From: Arsenophonus apicola
Lineage (GTDB): Bacteria; Pseudomonadota; Gammaproteobacteria; Enterobacterales; Enterobacteriaceae
DNA: 64,000 nucleotides
Direction: 5' to 3'
Assembly: GCF_020268605.1 (NCBI RefSeq)
Contig: NZ_CP084222.1
Location: 310,001 to 374,000 of the forward strand
The position numbers and the translations under genes are program-made. The notes below the pieces were generated by a model. It had not been told where the DNA came from, did not search any database, and saw only the letters and a program-made list of their open reading frames with translations. Below, piece by piece: positions 53,037 to 62,951 of the stretch (its first letter is position 1; every line of letters begins with the position of its first letter).

Positions 53037-54545
53037 TTATTCGTCACAGTTTATATAAGCACGATTTAACAAAAATTGAGCAAGTAATGCCACAGGACGG
53101 CCTGTTGCTCCTTTTGTTTTTCCTGATTGCCAAGCTGTTCCTGCAATATCTAAATGTGCCCAGTGATATTTAGTGGCAAAACGTTCTAGGAAGCAACCAG
53201 CGGTAATTGCACCACCCGCGCGTCCTCCTATATTGGCAAGATCAGCAAAGTTTGAATCTAACTGCTCATAAAACTCTTCAGCCAGAGGTAGACGCCATGC
53301 TTTATCGCCCGCTTGCTTAGCAGCATTAAGTAATTCATGGGCTAAAGGATTATGATTTGACATTAATCCACTATAGTGATTACCAAGGGCAATGATACAG
53401 GCTCCGGTTAAAGTTGCAACATCAATTACCACATCAGGATCAAAACGTTCTATATAAGTTAGTGTGTCACAAAGCACTAGTCTTCCTTCTGCATCCGTAT
53501 TGAGGACTTCCACTGTCTGGCCCGACATGGTAGTTAAAATATCACCAGGCCGATACGCTTTACCGCTCGGCATATTTTCACAGCCAGCCAATACTGCAAT
53601 GACGTTAATCGGTAATTTTAGTTCAGCAACAAAGCGCATAACGCCATAAACAGTAGCGGCTCCACACATATCATATTTCATTTCATCCATGCCATCGGAT
53701 GGCTTAATAGAAATCCCGCCAGAGTCAAAAGTTAATCCTTTACCGACCAACACAATCGGTTTAGCCGTTGGATCGTTACTTCCTTTATATTCCATAACTG
53801 ACATTAGCGATTCATTTTGTGAGCCTTGCCCGACAGCTAAATAGGCATTCATCGCCAGCTCTTTCATCTGTTCTTCGCCGATCACTTTGGTGGTAAGATT
53901 TTGATAATTGTCGGCCAACTGACGTGCTTGTGAAGCTAGATAGGCCGCGTTGCAAATATTGGGCGGCATATTAGCTAGATCTTTTGCTGACTTAATACCT
54001 ATAGAGACAGCAAGGCCGTGCGAAATAGCGCGCTCGCCATTGGCTAAATCACGGCGTGTTGGGACATTAAAGACGATTTTACGTAAGGGACGGCGTGGCT
54101 CGCACTTATTACTTTTGAGTTGGTTAAATACATATAACGTTTCTTTAGCAGTTTCGACTGCTTGGCGAACTTTCCAATAATTATTGCGGCTTTTTACATG
54201 CAACTCAGTTAGAAAGCAGACGGCTTCCATTGAGCCGGTTTCATTTAAGGTATTAATTGTTTTTTGGATAATCTGTTTATATTGACGCTCATCGAGTTCA
54301 CGTTCTTTACCGCATCCAACTAACAGAATACGTTCAGATAATATATTAGGAACATGGTGAAGTAATAGCGTTTGGCCGACTTTACCTTCCAGTTCTCCGC
54401 GGCGTAGTAAGGCACTGATATAGCCGTCACTGATAGTATCCAGTTGTTCGGCTATAGGGGATAAGCGGCGAGGTTCAAATACGCCAACAATAATACAGGC
54501 GCTACGTTGTTTCTCTGGGCTACCGCTTTTTACACTAAACTCCAT
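53037..54545 (-). CDS. pepA: Cytosol aminopeptidase PepA (leucyl aminopeptidase)
   Basis: A hexameric M17 metallo-aminopeptidase, which in E. coli also binds DNA in Xer recombination and carAB control. The protein has 502 residues. The metal-site motifs are VGKGLTFDSGGISIKP, MKYDMCGAATVYG and the signature NTDAEGRLVLCD. The C-terminal catalytic domain ends RPVALLAQFLLNRAY. It is divergent from lptF with a 291-base gap, as in E. coli. Confidence 0.97.
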   Translation of the reverse strand: MEFSVKSGSPEKQRSACIIVGVFEPRRLSPIAEQLDTISDGYISALLRRGELEGKVGQTLLLHHVPNILSERILLVGCGKERELDERQYKQIIQKTINTLNETGSMEAVCFLTELHVKSRNNYWKVRQAVETAKETLYVFNQLKSNKCEPRRPLRKIVFNVPTRRDLANGERAISHGLAVSIGIKSAKDLANMPPNICNAAYLASQARQLADNYQNLTTKVIGEEQMKELAMNAYLAVGQGSQNESLMSVMEYKGSNDPTAKPIVLVGKGLTFDSGGISIKPSDGMDEMKYDMCGAATVYGVMRFVAELKLPINVIAVLAGCENMPSGKAYRPGDILTTMSGQTVEVLNTDAEGRLVLCDTLTYIERFDPDVVIDVATLTGACIIALGNHYSGLMSNHNPLAHELLNAAKQAGDKAWRLPLAEEFYEQLDSNFADLANIGGRAGGAITAGCFLERFATKYHWAHLDIAGTAWQSGKTKGATGRPVALLAQFLLNRAYINCDE

Positions 54546-54836
54546 GCATTCTCCTGAATTTTAAAGACAAAGATTGATACTATCGCTAAAATTAACGAAC
54601 AGTATAAATTTACCTTATGAAATAGCTGCTTTATGTTAAACTAACCCAATGGTTTACCGATAGTAATAGATTACGACTAAGCATATTCTGTTGGTTGATC
54701 CAATAGTTAATGCTACATTTATCATCATGATACATTGTCACCATTAAGAAAACCAAAATATTGTACTTAACTGTAACTATACGATGAAGTTAGCTATTTT
54801 GCTGCAAAAAACAAGTTTTCCACAGGTGTAATTAGT

Positions 54837-55934
54837 GTGATTATAATTCGATATTTAGTTAAGGAAACGCTGAAAAGTCAAGTTGCAATACTTTTTATCC
54901 TGATTTTAATTTTTTTTAGTCAAAAAACAATCAATATATTAAGTTCAGCGGTTCAGGGAAATATTCCTTCCGATTTAGTTTTTCCTCTGCTGGGGCTTGG
55001 TATCCCTGAAATGGCACAATTGATTTTGCCATTAAGTCTGTTTCTTGGACTGTTAATGACTTACAGTAAACTCTATATCGATAGTGAAATTACTGTTATG
55101 CATGCCTGTGGCTTAGGTAAAAAGGTATTAGTGATAGCGGCTTTAATTCTGGCATTATTTACCGCTTTCATTGCGGCAGTCAATGTAGCATGGATGTTAC
55201 CCTGGTCGGCAAAATATCAAGAACAAGCATTAGCCGATGCGCAAGCCAATCCTAGTTTAGCTCATATGGTTGAGGGACGATTTAAAACCACCAAGGATCA
55301 AAATATTGTTCTGTATATTAGTAATGTAAAAGGTAAGAATTTTACTGATGTCTTTATGGCACAATTACGCCCGGCTAATAACCAGCGCCCTTCGGTGGTC
55401 ATTGCAGAAACTGGACGTATCCGAGAGGATCAAAACGGTAATCAAATTGTGGTATTAGATAAAGGAACTCGCTATGAAGGTACTGCGTTATTACGCGATT
55501 TCCGCATAACAGATTTTAAAGATTATGAAGCGGTGATCGATCATAAAGAAACGGCAGTGACAGGCGATAAAATCGAGCAAAAGGATATGTTGCAATTGTG
55601 GCATGCCACAGATGCTGAATCAAAAGCGGAATTTCATTGGCGTTTAACATTGGTGGTAGCGGTACTAATTATGGCTTTGATGGTTGTGCCATTAAGTGAA
55701 GTTAACCCCAGACAGGGACGAGTGTTAAGTATGTTACCGGCTATGTTGCTTTATTTAATTTTCTTTTTATTACAAAGTACGTTGCACTCTAATGCAGAAA
55801 AAGGTGAAATTGATCCCAAGATAACCATGTGGTTAGTGAATGCGGCTTTTCTGCTATTAGCGCTCATATTAAATATTTGGGATACCGTTATGATGCGTCG
55901 ACTACGTGCTAAGTTCTCCAAAGGAGGCGCCTGA
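54837..55934 (+). CDS. lptF: LPS export ABC transporter permease LptF
   Basis: LptF is an inner-membrane subunit of LptB2FGC, which extracts LPS for transport to the outer membrane. The protein has 365 residues with a GTG start (MIIIRYLVKETLKSQVAILF). It has six transmembrane helices in two groups of three (about 15-125 and 265-355) around a periplasmic beta-jellyroll domain. PEMAQLILPLSLFLGLLM and the EITVMHACG coupling loop are conserved. Its stop overlaps lptG by one base. Confidence 0.96.
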   Translation: MIIIRYLVKETLKSQVAILFILILIFFSQKTINILSSAVQGNIPSDLVFPLLGLGIPEMAQLILPLSLFLGLLMTYSKLYIDSEITVMHACGLGKKVLVIAALILALFTAFIAAVNVAWMLPWSAKYQEQALADAQANPSLAHMVEGRFKTTKDQNIVLYISNVKGKNFTDVFMAQLRPANNQRPSVVIAETGRIREDQNGNQIVVLDKGTRYEGTALLRDFRITDFKDYEAVIDHKETAVTGDKIEQKDMLQLWHATDAESKAEFHWRLTLVVAVLIMALMVVPLSEVNPRQGRVLSMLPAMLLYLIFFLLQSTLHSNAEKGEIDPKITMWLVNAAFLLLALILNIWDTVMMRRLRAKFSKGGA

Positions 55935-57010
55935 TGTTTGGTGTATTAGATAAATATATTGGGCGTACTATTCTCTCCTCGATCCTAATGACTCTTTTTA
56001 TGTTGGTGTCATTATCGGGCATTATTAAATTTGTTGAGCAATTGAGAAAAGTCGGTGATGGCGACTTTACCACTTGGAGTGCTGGGATTTTTACTTTATT
56101 AACCGTTCCCAGAGATATTGAAGTTTTTTTTCCGATGGCGGCGCTGTTAGGCGCATTACTTGGTTTAGGAACTCTGGCAACCCGTAGTGAATTGGTGGTG
56201 ATGCAGGCGGCTGGTTTTTCTCGCCTACAGGTTGCGATGTCAGTGATGAAGACCGCGATCCCTTTAGTGATCCTAACGATGGTGATTGGTGAATGGGTTG
56301 CACCTGCGGCAGAGCAGTGGGCGCGTAACTATCGGGCGGAAAAAATTGTCGGTCGCTCGTTAATGGTGACAGATAGTGGTTTATGGGCTAAAGATGGTAA
56401 TAATTTTATTCATATTCAGCGTGTTATCGATAAAAATGAAATAAAAGAAATCTTCATCTACCAATTTGATGCACAGAAGAAACTGCAAGCGGTTATTTTT
56501 GCTGCTTCAGGTCGCTATAATTCTGATACTCACCAGTGGCATTTGTCACAAGTAGATAAATCTTTGATTAATAATGAAAAAGAAATTACTGGCTCACAAA
56601 GTTTATTGATGGATTGGAAAACCAATCTAAGCCCAGAAAAATTAGGTGTGGTTTCTCTGGAGCCAGATTCGTTAGCAATAAGAGGACTATATAAATACGT
56701 TAAATATCTTAAGGAGAGCGGGCAAGAAGCGTCAGTCTATCAATTAAGTATGTGGAAGAAAATTCTGTCACCGCTTTCGGTAGCGGTCATGATGTTAATG
56801 GCACTATCATTTATTTTTGGACCGTTACGAAGAGTTGCAATGGGGGGAAGGGTATTGATCGGTATCTCAGGGGGATTTGTTTTTTATCTGCTCAATGAGG
56901 GTTTTGGTAGCCTAAGTTTAGTTTATGGTGTTCCGCCACTGATAGCAGCAATGTTACCCAGTGTACTATTCCTTGGATTTAGCATTTTATTATTAATGCG
57001 GCGGCAATGA
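55934..57010 (+). CDS. lptG: LPS export ABC transporter permease LptG
   Basis: LptG is the partner of LptF. The protein has 358 residues beginning MFGVLDKYIGRTILSSILMT, with helices near 12-35, 60-80, 98-120 and three at the C-terminus. The conserved coupling motif is ELVVMQAAGFSRLQVAMSVM, and GVSL-like FIFGPLRRVAMGGRVLIG precedes helix 5. The lptA/lptB/lptC genes are elsewhere, as in E. coli. It converges with ampH after 76 bases. Confidence 0.96.
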   Translation: MFGVLDKYIGRTILSSILMTLFMLVSLSGIIKFVEQLRKVGDGDFTTWSAGIFTLLTVPRDIEVFFPMAALLGALLGLGTLATRSELVVMQAAGFSRLQVAMSVMKTAIPLVILTMVIGEWVAPAAEQWARNYRAEKIVGRSLMVTDSGLWAKDGNNFIHIQRVIDKNEIKEIFIYQFDAQKKLQAVIFAASGRYNSDTHQWHLSQVDKSLINNEKEITGSQSLLMDWKTNLSPEKLGVVSLEPDSLAIRGLYKYVKYLKESGQEASVYQLSMWKKILSPLSVAVMMLMALSFIFGPLRRVAMGGRVLIGISGGFVFYLLNEGFGSLSLVYGVPPLIAAMLPSVLFLGFSILLLMRRQ

Positions 57011-57086
57011 TGAGCTTTAGCATTATGGTTAGGTATATTATCAATCCGTTACCATGTTGATAAAAATTTATTTCCTCTTGTTCGGC

Positions 57087-58379
57087 TTAGCCCTGATCAG
57101 GACTTTCTAGCAATTTTTTAACCAGATTTACTGCAAAATCTTGTTTAGTTGGCTGGAAAGGGTCGTTATTGTGATTGATAGTGAGTGCGGCGGTTAAATC
57201 ATTGACACCTTGGGTTAACCGACTAAATTTACTGCCTTTTTTGCGTGAAATCACAGCAAAGATACCAATACGTTGTTGTGGGATCATGGTCATATAGGTA
57301 TTAAAACCGCCACCGCCACCGGTTTTTTGATAAATGCCAGGAATGCCATCTCGTGGATTCATATAAACCCATCCAAGGCCAATACCATCGGCATGGCCAG
57401 CAACGTCCATCCCTTTAATGTCGGTAAGCATATCGCGAGCAAAATAGATCGCTTGTTCACGTTGAGCGGTTTGTTTACTAACCTGGCTATGGGTTGACAG
57501 AAATTGTTGCATCCATCTTTGCATATCAGCTGGTGTTGAATAAACACCACCACTGCCAGCGGCAGCTAACGTACTAATACATGGACTGGATTTATAACCA
57601 ACCATTAGGCGAGAACATTGATGGCTAGTTGGTGTAAAAGTTGTATCGTACATTGCGGTTGGTAAGGTGATTTTTTCGGCAAAAAGTTGTTTATAAGATT
57701 TTCCTGCCGCTTTTGCCAAGGCATCTGCTAGTAGATCATAAGCCAGATTAGAATAGGCGGCTTTGGTTCCTGGCAAACACTTAATTTTTGCCTTCTTCAA
57801 CCATGCCCAACGATTTGTTTGGGTTGGCCAAACAAATACTGGCCGGCCGATTTTACCGCCAGGTTGTTCCCTTGGTAAACCGCTGGTATGACTAGCCAGA
57901 TGATATAAGCGAATTGGCTGTTTGCCATTATAAGTAGGAATATACGTACCGTGATAGCTATAGTCTTGTAGTGGATCAGTAATTCGTAATTTTTTATCCG
58001 CTTCTAGTTTGATCATTACTTCACTGGTCATCAATTTTGTTAATGAAGCAATGCGGATCAGTGACTCAGGACCAGGGGTTTTTCGGCTGCCTGGTGCAGT
58101 TTCACCATAGTAACGGGTTATGATCTGATCATTATCGATAACAACGATTGCCATCCCTTGGGGATTTGTTTCAGTAAAAATCTGGCTAGCAAAACGATCT
58201 ACCAAATCAGTCGTTTTTTCTGTAGCGGGTTGATGACGATTAAGAATTTCCAGCGTTGTGGGTGAAGATGATGCAGTTTTGGTTGAGGTAAGTTTTGTTT
58301 CTGCTGTTGATGACGAGCAGCCAGTAAGTGATAAAAATAGAGTAAAGGCTGAAAAGAATTTTAGGCAAAATAGTTGCAT
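57087..58379 (-). CDS. ampH: AmpH-type D,D-carboxypeptidase/endopeptidase, predicted lipoprotein
   Basis: A class C beta-lactamase-like penicillin-binding protein that acts on peptidoglycan. The protein has 430 residues. The active-site SxxK lies in RIASLTKLMTSEVM, YxN in AAYSNLAYDLLADAL and the third motif in QKTGGGGGFNTYM. It aligns with E. coli AmpH over most of its length, with about 40 extra Ser/Thr-rich residues at the start. The N-terminus has a lipobox LTGC (Cys 21); E. coli AmpH has an ordinary signal peptide. Confidence 0.93.
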   Translation of the reverse strand: MQLFCLKFFSAFTLFLSLTGCSSSTAETKLTSTKTASSSPTTLEILNRHQPATEKTTDLVDRFASQIFTETNPQGMAIVVIDNDQIITRYYGETAPGSRKTPGPESLIRIASLTKLMTSEVMIKLEADKKLRITDPLQDYSYHGTYIPTYNGKQPIRLYHLASHTSGLPREQPGGKIGRPVFVWPTQTNRWAWLKKAKIKCLPGTKAAYSNLAYDLLADALAKAAGKSYKQLFAEKITLPTAMYDTTFTPTSHQCSRLMVGYKSSPCISTLAAAGSGGVYSTPADMQRWMQQFLSTHSQVSKQTAQREQAIYFARDMLTDIKGMDVAGHADGIGLGWVYMNPRDGIPGIYQKTGGGGGFNTYMTMIPQQRIGIFAVISRKKGSKFSRLTQGVNDLTAALTINHNNDPFQPTKQDFAVNLVKKLLESPDQG

Positions 58380-58605
58380 TCTTAATAAACCAATATGAAT
58401 AAATTTTTATAAACAATCGCCTGATAAATGTTCAATTTTTCATGAAAGCCTTCATCAGACACCTGAATAAAAATCAATTATGTTATCGATGCTATACGTT
58501 TTAAATAATATAACACTCTAATTATAGAGAAATTATGAATATAAGCTACAAAACTATTCTCTGATGTTCTATTGCTAGCATAATAGTCTGGAAAAATTGG
58601 TTGGA

Positions 58606-58637
58606 TAAAAGAGTAGTCATAAAAAACTACTCTTTAT
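58606..58637 (-). terminator. Terminator at the end of the sicA-sipBCD operon
   Basis: The stem AAAGAGTAGT/ACTACTCTTT with an eight-base loop lies 26 bases after the sipD stop and runs into TTTTAT on the minus strand. Confidence 0.75.
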
Positions 58638-58662
58638 TATTGAAATGAGGGTAGAGCAGAGA

Positions 58663-59937
58663 TTAACGTAAAAAGCTTTTGGCGCTATCTTGCATAGCAT
58701 TGATGGTACTGCTTATAATTTTAACGAAGTTATCATAGTTCGCATTGGCCGTATTGTAACGTTGTGACATCTCATCTAACATGGCTTGATAATCTTTTTT
58801 AGTAGTATCAATTGCAGTGTTGATCAGATTGAAACGTGCCTGGGAGATCTCAAGATTATCTGTGGCTGGTAGTTGCAAATTTTCCACTACTTGAATAACA
58901 CGCGCTAATGGTTTGGGATCAATTTTGATTTTAATTATAATACCTTGCGTTAAACTTTCCGCATTGATTTGAGCTAAATCTGGCGCTTTCATTAAGGTGC
59001 CGGTAACTTTTTGTTCAAAAGATTGGCGATAGCTTTTCATCAGTGCCAATGCTTGTGTTTCGGTGTAATGCACACCGCTATTATCGCCAACTTTTTGATA
59101 ATCACCTTCCGCCAGTTTGATAAATTTAATTTCTTGTTGATAAATGATCCCATCCGGTTCTTGCGATAATTTAGCGTGTAATTGTCGTAAATCCTTCAGC
59201 ATTTTCTGTTGTTTAAGAGTAATAAAGTTATCTTTTGAGCTTTCACTGACGTAATTACTAACATCAGAAAGTAAGCCACTAATCTCCTGAAATTTTTCCA
59301 TACTATTTTTAAATATATCGCGATAACAGTGCAGATAACTCTTATTGGCATCTCTAATAGTTTGTTGAATATCATTAAACACCACTATTAATGAGTTATA
59401 ATTATTTTCTGCTAAAGTTTGCTGTTGTTGTGTGAATTGTTGTGCTGTAGGTAATGATGCGTTACGTGACTGATAATAACTTTTGGCAACCGGGGGAGGA
59501 TTTTTATCCGATAATAGTCGAGCAAGGTTCGTTTGGCCATTATCTCTTAGAGCCTTACCTTTTTCTACTAATGCTTCACCTTTTTTTATTAGTGCTGGAT
59601 CTTTATTTATTTTTCCATTTATTATATTTTGCGTTCCATTTTCTATCTCTCTATTGCCATTTTTTATATCGTTTAGCACATCATCTACGGCAGAAAGATA
59701 TGCATTTTTTTTATTTTGCAATGTATTAGATGGATTGTTAGCAGTAAAATCAAGATCATATTCTATTGTCTCAGACAATAAAGTAGTTAATGCTGGTGGT
59801 AACATAGATGGAATATTATTTAATGCATTATTATTTAATGAAGTATTAGCATTGATAACTGTATGCGTAGCATTATTGTGCTTTATCTCTGTAGAAAATG
59901 CGGCAGTTTGTGGTGTTGAATTTGTTGAAATTATCAT
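58663..59937 (-). CDS. sipD: Type III secretion needle-tip protein, SipD/IpaD family
   Basis: This protein caps the injectisome needle and controls contact-triggered secretion. It has 424 residues, longer than Salmonella SipD (343). The C-terminal coiled-coil end (QRYNTANANYDNFVKIISST) is typical of the family, and the N-terminal chaperone-like helical part is Asn-rich. It follows sipC in the order sicA-sipB-sipC-sipD, as in SPI-1. A separate strong ribosome site is not obvious. The family call rests mainly on the C-terminus and the gene order. Confidence 0.82.
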   Translation of the reverse strand: MIISTNSTPQTAAFSTEIKHNNATHTVINANTSLNNNALNNIPSMLPPALTTLLSETIEYDLDFTANNPSNTLQNKKNAYLSAVDDVLNDIKNGNREIENGTQNIINGKINKDPALIKKGEALVEKGKALRDNGQTNLARLLSDKNPPPVAKSYYQSRNASLPTAQQFTQQQQTLAENNYNSLIVVFNDIQQTIRDANKSYLHCYRDIFKNSMEKFQEISGLLSDVSNYVSESSKDNFITLKQQKMLKDLRQLHAKLSQEPDGIIYQQEIKFIKLAEGDYQKVGDNSGVHYTETQALALMKSYRQSFEQKVTGTLMKAPDLAQINAESLTQGIIIKIKIDPKPLARVIQVVENLQLPATDNLEISQARFNLINTAIDTTKKDYQAMLDEMSQRYNTANANYDNFVKIISSTINAMQDSAKSFLR

Positions 59938-59979
59938 AAAAATTTCGTCTAGTTATTGATCATTGAATAAGTGCTAACC

Positions 59980-60804
59980 CTAAGCTCTAATATTACCTGA
60001 GATAGTGGATACAGTTTGTTGGCTATATTCGATCATTTTATTGAGAATTTGGATCATTTTATTCTTTACCTCTTCATTGATATTTTCTTCCCGTTGATGA
60101 GTTTCGCCTGTAGCATTATTAATTTGTTGCTCAGTTTCTAAAATACGCTGGTTACCCTGTTCTTTAATTTGCCCAGAAGCTAACGGTTGTTGAGTCATTT
60201 GGCTGATTGGATTTGATAAGTTGCTAACGGCATTTCCGGCTATCAATGAGCTATTTTGTAGACTGCCAATACTGTTGCTGGTGGTTTGCGCTAGCCCTTT
60301 AAGACTGATCCCTGCGCCGGCAACTGTCATTCCTAGACTTAAAGAACTTCCGGCGATAGCACTTGTCAACAATGAACCCGCTTCGGTGTATTTACTGTCT
60401 TTGACTTTTTCGCTGGATTGTAATGTGGCAATTTTAAGTTTATCGCCATTTTCACGGCTTTTGGCATTAAGTTCTCTTAATGTCGCTGATATCTTATTCA
60501 GTAACGCTAGTAATTGCACATCACTAGTACCTAATAAATTCATTACCACAGGCGGTGATTTTTCTAAACGATCGATTAACGCCTCGGCATCTTTTTCCAC
60601 TGTTGGTAGAGAGAGTAGCGGTAAATTGGTTTGATTGATTTGCTCTTTGGTTGTTTGTTCAATCTGCTGTTGCGCTGTTTTACTAGCCAAGATCTGAGAT
60701 GCCTTTTTGTCAGATATTTGGTTAGGTTCTGTGATGTTTTTAACATCCGGTGTAATTATTGGTGAAACAGAATGTTTAGTTATTGAAGGAGTAATAGTTG
60801 ACAT
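59980..60804 (-). CDS. sipC: Type III translocator, SipC/IpaC family
   Basis: The minor translocon pore protein of SPI-1-type systems, which in Salmonella also nucleates actin. The protein has 274 residues, shorter than SipC (409) or IpaC (363). A central hydrophobic segment (about 140-175, LLTSAIAGSSLSLGMTVAGA) is followed by a C-terminal helix ending QQTVSTISGNIRA, close to the family end GNIRA. An AAGGAC site lies 6 bases before the ATG. The long actin-modulating extensions seem reduced. Confidence 0.8.
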   Translation of the reverse strand: MSTITPSITKHSVSPIITPDVKNITEPNQISDKKASQILASKTAQQQIEQTTKEQINQTNLPLLSLPTVEKDAEALIDRLEKSPPVVMNLLGTSDVQLLALLNKISATLRELNAKSRENGDKLKIATLQSSEKVKDSKYTEAGSLLTSAIAGSSLSLGMTVAGAGISLKGLAQTTSNSIGSLQNSSLIAGNAVSNLSNPISQMTQQPLASGQIKEQGNQRILETEQQINNATGETHQREENINEEVKNKMIQILNKMIEYSQQTVSTISGNIRA

Positions 60805-60817
60805 GATTAAGTCCTTT

Positions 60818-61105
60818 TTATGCCCTGGTGTTTAAGTTATGAGTAATATATTTTCCGGTATGTAGGCTTTGGCTGCCCATTTCGCCTATTTTACGCATTA
60901 ACTCAGTGACGGTTTCCATCTCCTTGGCAAAATTATCCATCACTTGGTTAAGCAGTTTATCCAGTTGAGCCATTATTTGGTTAATGACCGTTAAATCGCC
61001 TAATCGTTTAATAACGTCAGCTTCCAAATTTGTAGCGTGGAGATTTAAGCCGGCACTAGAATTAGCATTAATCACAGAAAGACCAATTAAGCTTTTTTGT
61101 ACCAT
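60818..61105 (-). CDS. SipB C-terminal piece
   Basis: A 95-residue frame that resembles the C-terminal helices of SipB/IpaB (NQIMAQLDKLLNQVMDNFAK, ETVTELMRKIGEM). It is in the same reading frame as the two preceding pieces, separated from the middle piece by a single TAA at 61106-61108. The ATG at 61105 directly abuts that stop. No ribosome site is visible, so it may be the separated end of sipB rather than a true gene, or be translated by re-initiation. Confidence 0.6.
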   Translation of the reverse strand: MVQKSLIGLSVINANSSAGLNLHATNLEADVIKRLGDLTVINQIMAQLDKLLNQVMDNFAKEMETVTELMRKIGEMGSQSLHTGKYITHNLNTRA

Positions 61106-61891
61106 TTAGGCATTAATATATTGAGTCAGTTTATTTTTCAGATTTTTAATTAATACATTATTGATGGTTTTATCCAGCAAGTTGTTAAATACTTGCTTGA
61201 TAGTGAAAGCAATCATTTTGCTGGTGTCGTTGCCGACGATGCGTACTAAGTTACTCAATAGATTATTGATCATTTTGTCCAGTAAGTGCTTTAGAGCCCG
61301 TTTAAGCTTGTCCGCAATAATTTTGCCGATCATTTTACCCGCCACACTGGCCAATTTAGCTGTGCCAATGGCGGCTGCAACCATTGTGACTGCAACGATA
61401 ATCGTGGCGACAATGTCGGTTATTTCCTTGGCCTGTTTTTTCAGTTCGGCAATTTCACTTTCTGATGCTCCATGTAATTTAGCTTCACTAACCGCGATTT
61501 GGCATAGAAAGTCAGAGATCCACTCTGCCACTTTCATCATGGCTTCACCGACTGGCTTTAATGCCTGATTCATAAAGGAGCCACCACCGGCTGCCTGACA
61601 GATGGTATCCGCAGCCAGTAAGGCGATGCCAATAGCGGCTAAAGCCAGACTGGCACCACCGGTAAAAGCAGCGGCCACTACACCGACCGCCGCAATTAAC
61701 CAGGAAAAAATTTGACTGCCAATCGCCATCCATTCACGGGCTTCTTCTGCTTTACGAATTTTTTCATCAATATCTTGTGCACGTTTTTCTGCCTGGATTT
61801 CAATCATGCGTTGCATTTCTTGCAAAATTTCTCGTTGGCTACTCATGCTTTCCAATGTGAGTGAGCCAAGCAGTTCACGCATTTTTGCCAT
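61106..61891 (-). CDS. SipB middle piece with translocon membrane domain
   Basis: A 261-residue frame that matches the SipB/IpaB membrane domain. A coiled coil (EKRAQDIDEKIRKAEEA) leads into two hydrophobic hairpins (SWLIAAVGVVAAAFTGGASL near 65 and TIIVAVTMVAAAIGTAKL near 165), which insert in the host membrane in Salmonella SipB. The block FTGGASLALAAIGIALLAAD is almost identical to SipB. It begins 3 bases after the TAA that ends the N-terminal piece, in the same frame. Confidence 0.7.
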   Translation of the reverse strand: MAKMRELLGSLTLESMSSQREILQEMQRMIEIQAEKRAQDIDEKIRKAEEAREWMAIGSQIFSWLIAAVGVVAAAFTGGASLALAAIGIALLAADTICQAAGGGSFMNQALKPVGEAMMKVAEWISDFLCQIAVSEAKLHGASESEIAELKKQAKEITDIVATIIVAVTMVAAAIGTAKLASVAGKMIGKIIADKLKRALKHLLDKMINNLLSNLVRIVGNDTSKMIAFTIKQVFNNLLDKTINNVLIKNLKNKLTQYINA

Positions 61892-61894
61892 CAG

Positions 61895-62944
61895 TTAAGT
61901 GAGTTTGGCGCTGCCTTGCAGATGCTGCGATTCCAGTTCGATTAATGTTTTAAAGGTGGCTAGCTTTAAACTGAAAATACTTTTTTCAGCTTCATTCAGT
62001 TGCTCGGCGATGTCAGTGTCATTTTTAAGATTAGCCAATCGATCACGCTGATCTTCTGTATCACGCACTAGGCTTTTATAAGCGCCTTGAGCGCAAGAGA
62101 TAGAGTATAATGTTCGCTTGCTATCCTGCATCGAATAACGCACAGCGTTATACCATTGTGTATGTATAATACCATTATCACGCCATTTCTTATCGGTTTG
62201 ACCAGTACTATCACTAAAGATAGGTTTTGGGCGATTATGTTCAATGCCTTGGCAAAATTGTTTAATGGCAAGTTTTTTTTGGTTAAGTTCATCAACAGAC
62301 AATTTGGCATTAGTTAAATCTAACTTCAGCCATGGAAACTCTTCCTCTAATAGTTTGCTCATCTGTTGCCGATCAGTGAGGCGATTTTTTCCTGCGATAG
62401 CTTGCCTAAATCGCTCACTGAGTCCCTGATTTGCAAATAGGTTGGCCAGCGCATTAGTATCAGCTTCGGTTTGTTCATGTAGCCCGCTGGCGACCCGTAG
62501 CCAACTGTTGATAAAATCATCTCGATGCTGATTGAGCTTTTTTTCAACTTGCCGGTAGATTTGTTCAACTTTTTTGGCTTGTTGAATCTGATGATTCAAC
62601 TGGGCTTGAATTTTCCATTGGGTAAGATTTTCGCGTAGATTTTTAATCTCATTTTTACCGATCAATTGTTGATATTGTTTCATTAATAACAGTAATTGGG
62701 CATTATTATCTACGCTAGATAAAGAATTATCTGTGGGTGGAGTAAGGATCGGTATATTTTTATCAGATTGATTATGACTGGCCGTTTTTTTTTGTTCGTT
62801 TTCAATCACACTATTAACTTGTTGAATAATATTTTTTTGTAGCGCGGTTAATTGGTTGACCAGATTATTATCCGCGATTACGTCTTGCTTTACAGCAGCA
62901 AACGGGTGTGCTTTGTTAGCTGTTAATCGGTTAATTTCTACCAT
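61895..62944 (-). CDS. sipB: SipB N-terminal piece
   Basis: SipB is the major type III translocator. This frame has 349 residues from the ATG at 62944 (MVEINRLTANKAHPF), which follows AAGGATGA at good spacing; an in-frame ATG at 62971 lacks such a site and overlaps sicA. It holds the N-terminal secretion and chaperone-binding region and a long coiled coil (NHQIQQAKKVEQIYRQVEKK). It ends at TAA 61895-61897, just before the membrane domain. The three pieces together span about 708 codons; SipB has 593. Confidence 0.7.
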   Translation of the reverse strand: MVEINRLTANKAHPFAAVKQDVIADNNLVNQLTALQKNIIQQVNSVIENEQKKTASHNQSDKNIPILTPPTDNSLSSVDNNAQLLLLMKQYQQLIGKNEIKNLRENLTQWKIQAQLNHQIQQAKKVEQIYRQVEKKLNQHRDDFINSWLRVASGLHEQTEADTNALANLFANQGLSERFRQAIAGKNRLTDRQQMSKLLEEEFPWLKLDLTNAKLSVDELNQKKLAIKQFCQGIEHNRPKPIFSDSTGQTDKKWRDNGIIHTQWYNAVRYSMQDSKRTLYSISCAQGAYKSLVRDTEDQRDRLANLKNDTDIAEQLNEAEKSIFSLKLATFKTLIELESQHLQGSAKLT

Positions 62945-62951
62945 CTTTAGG

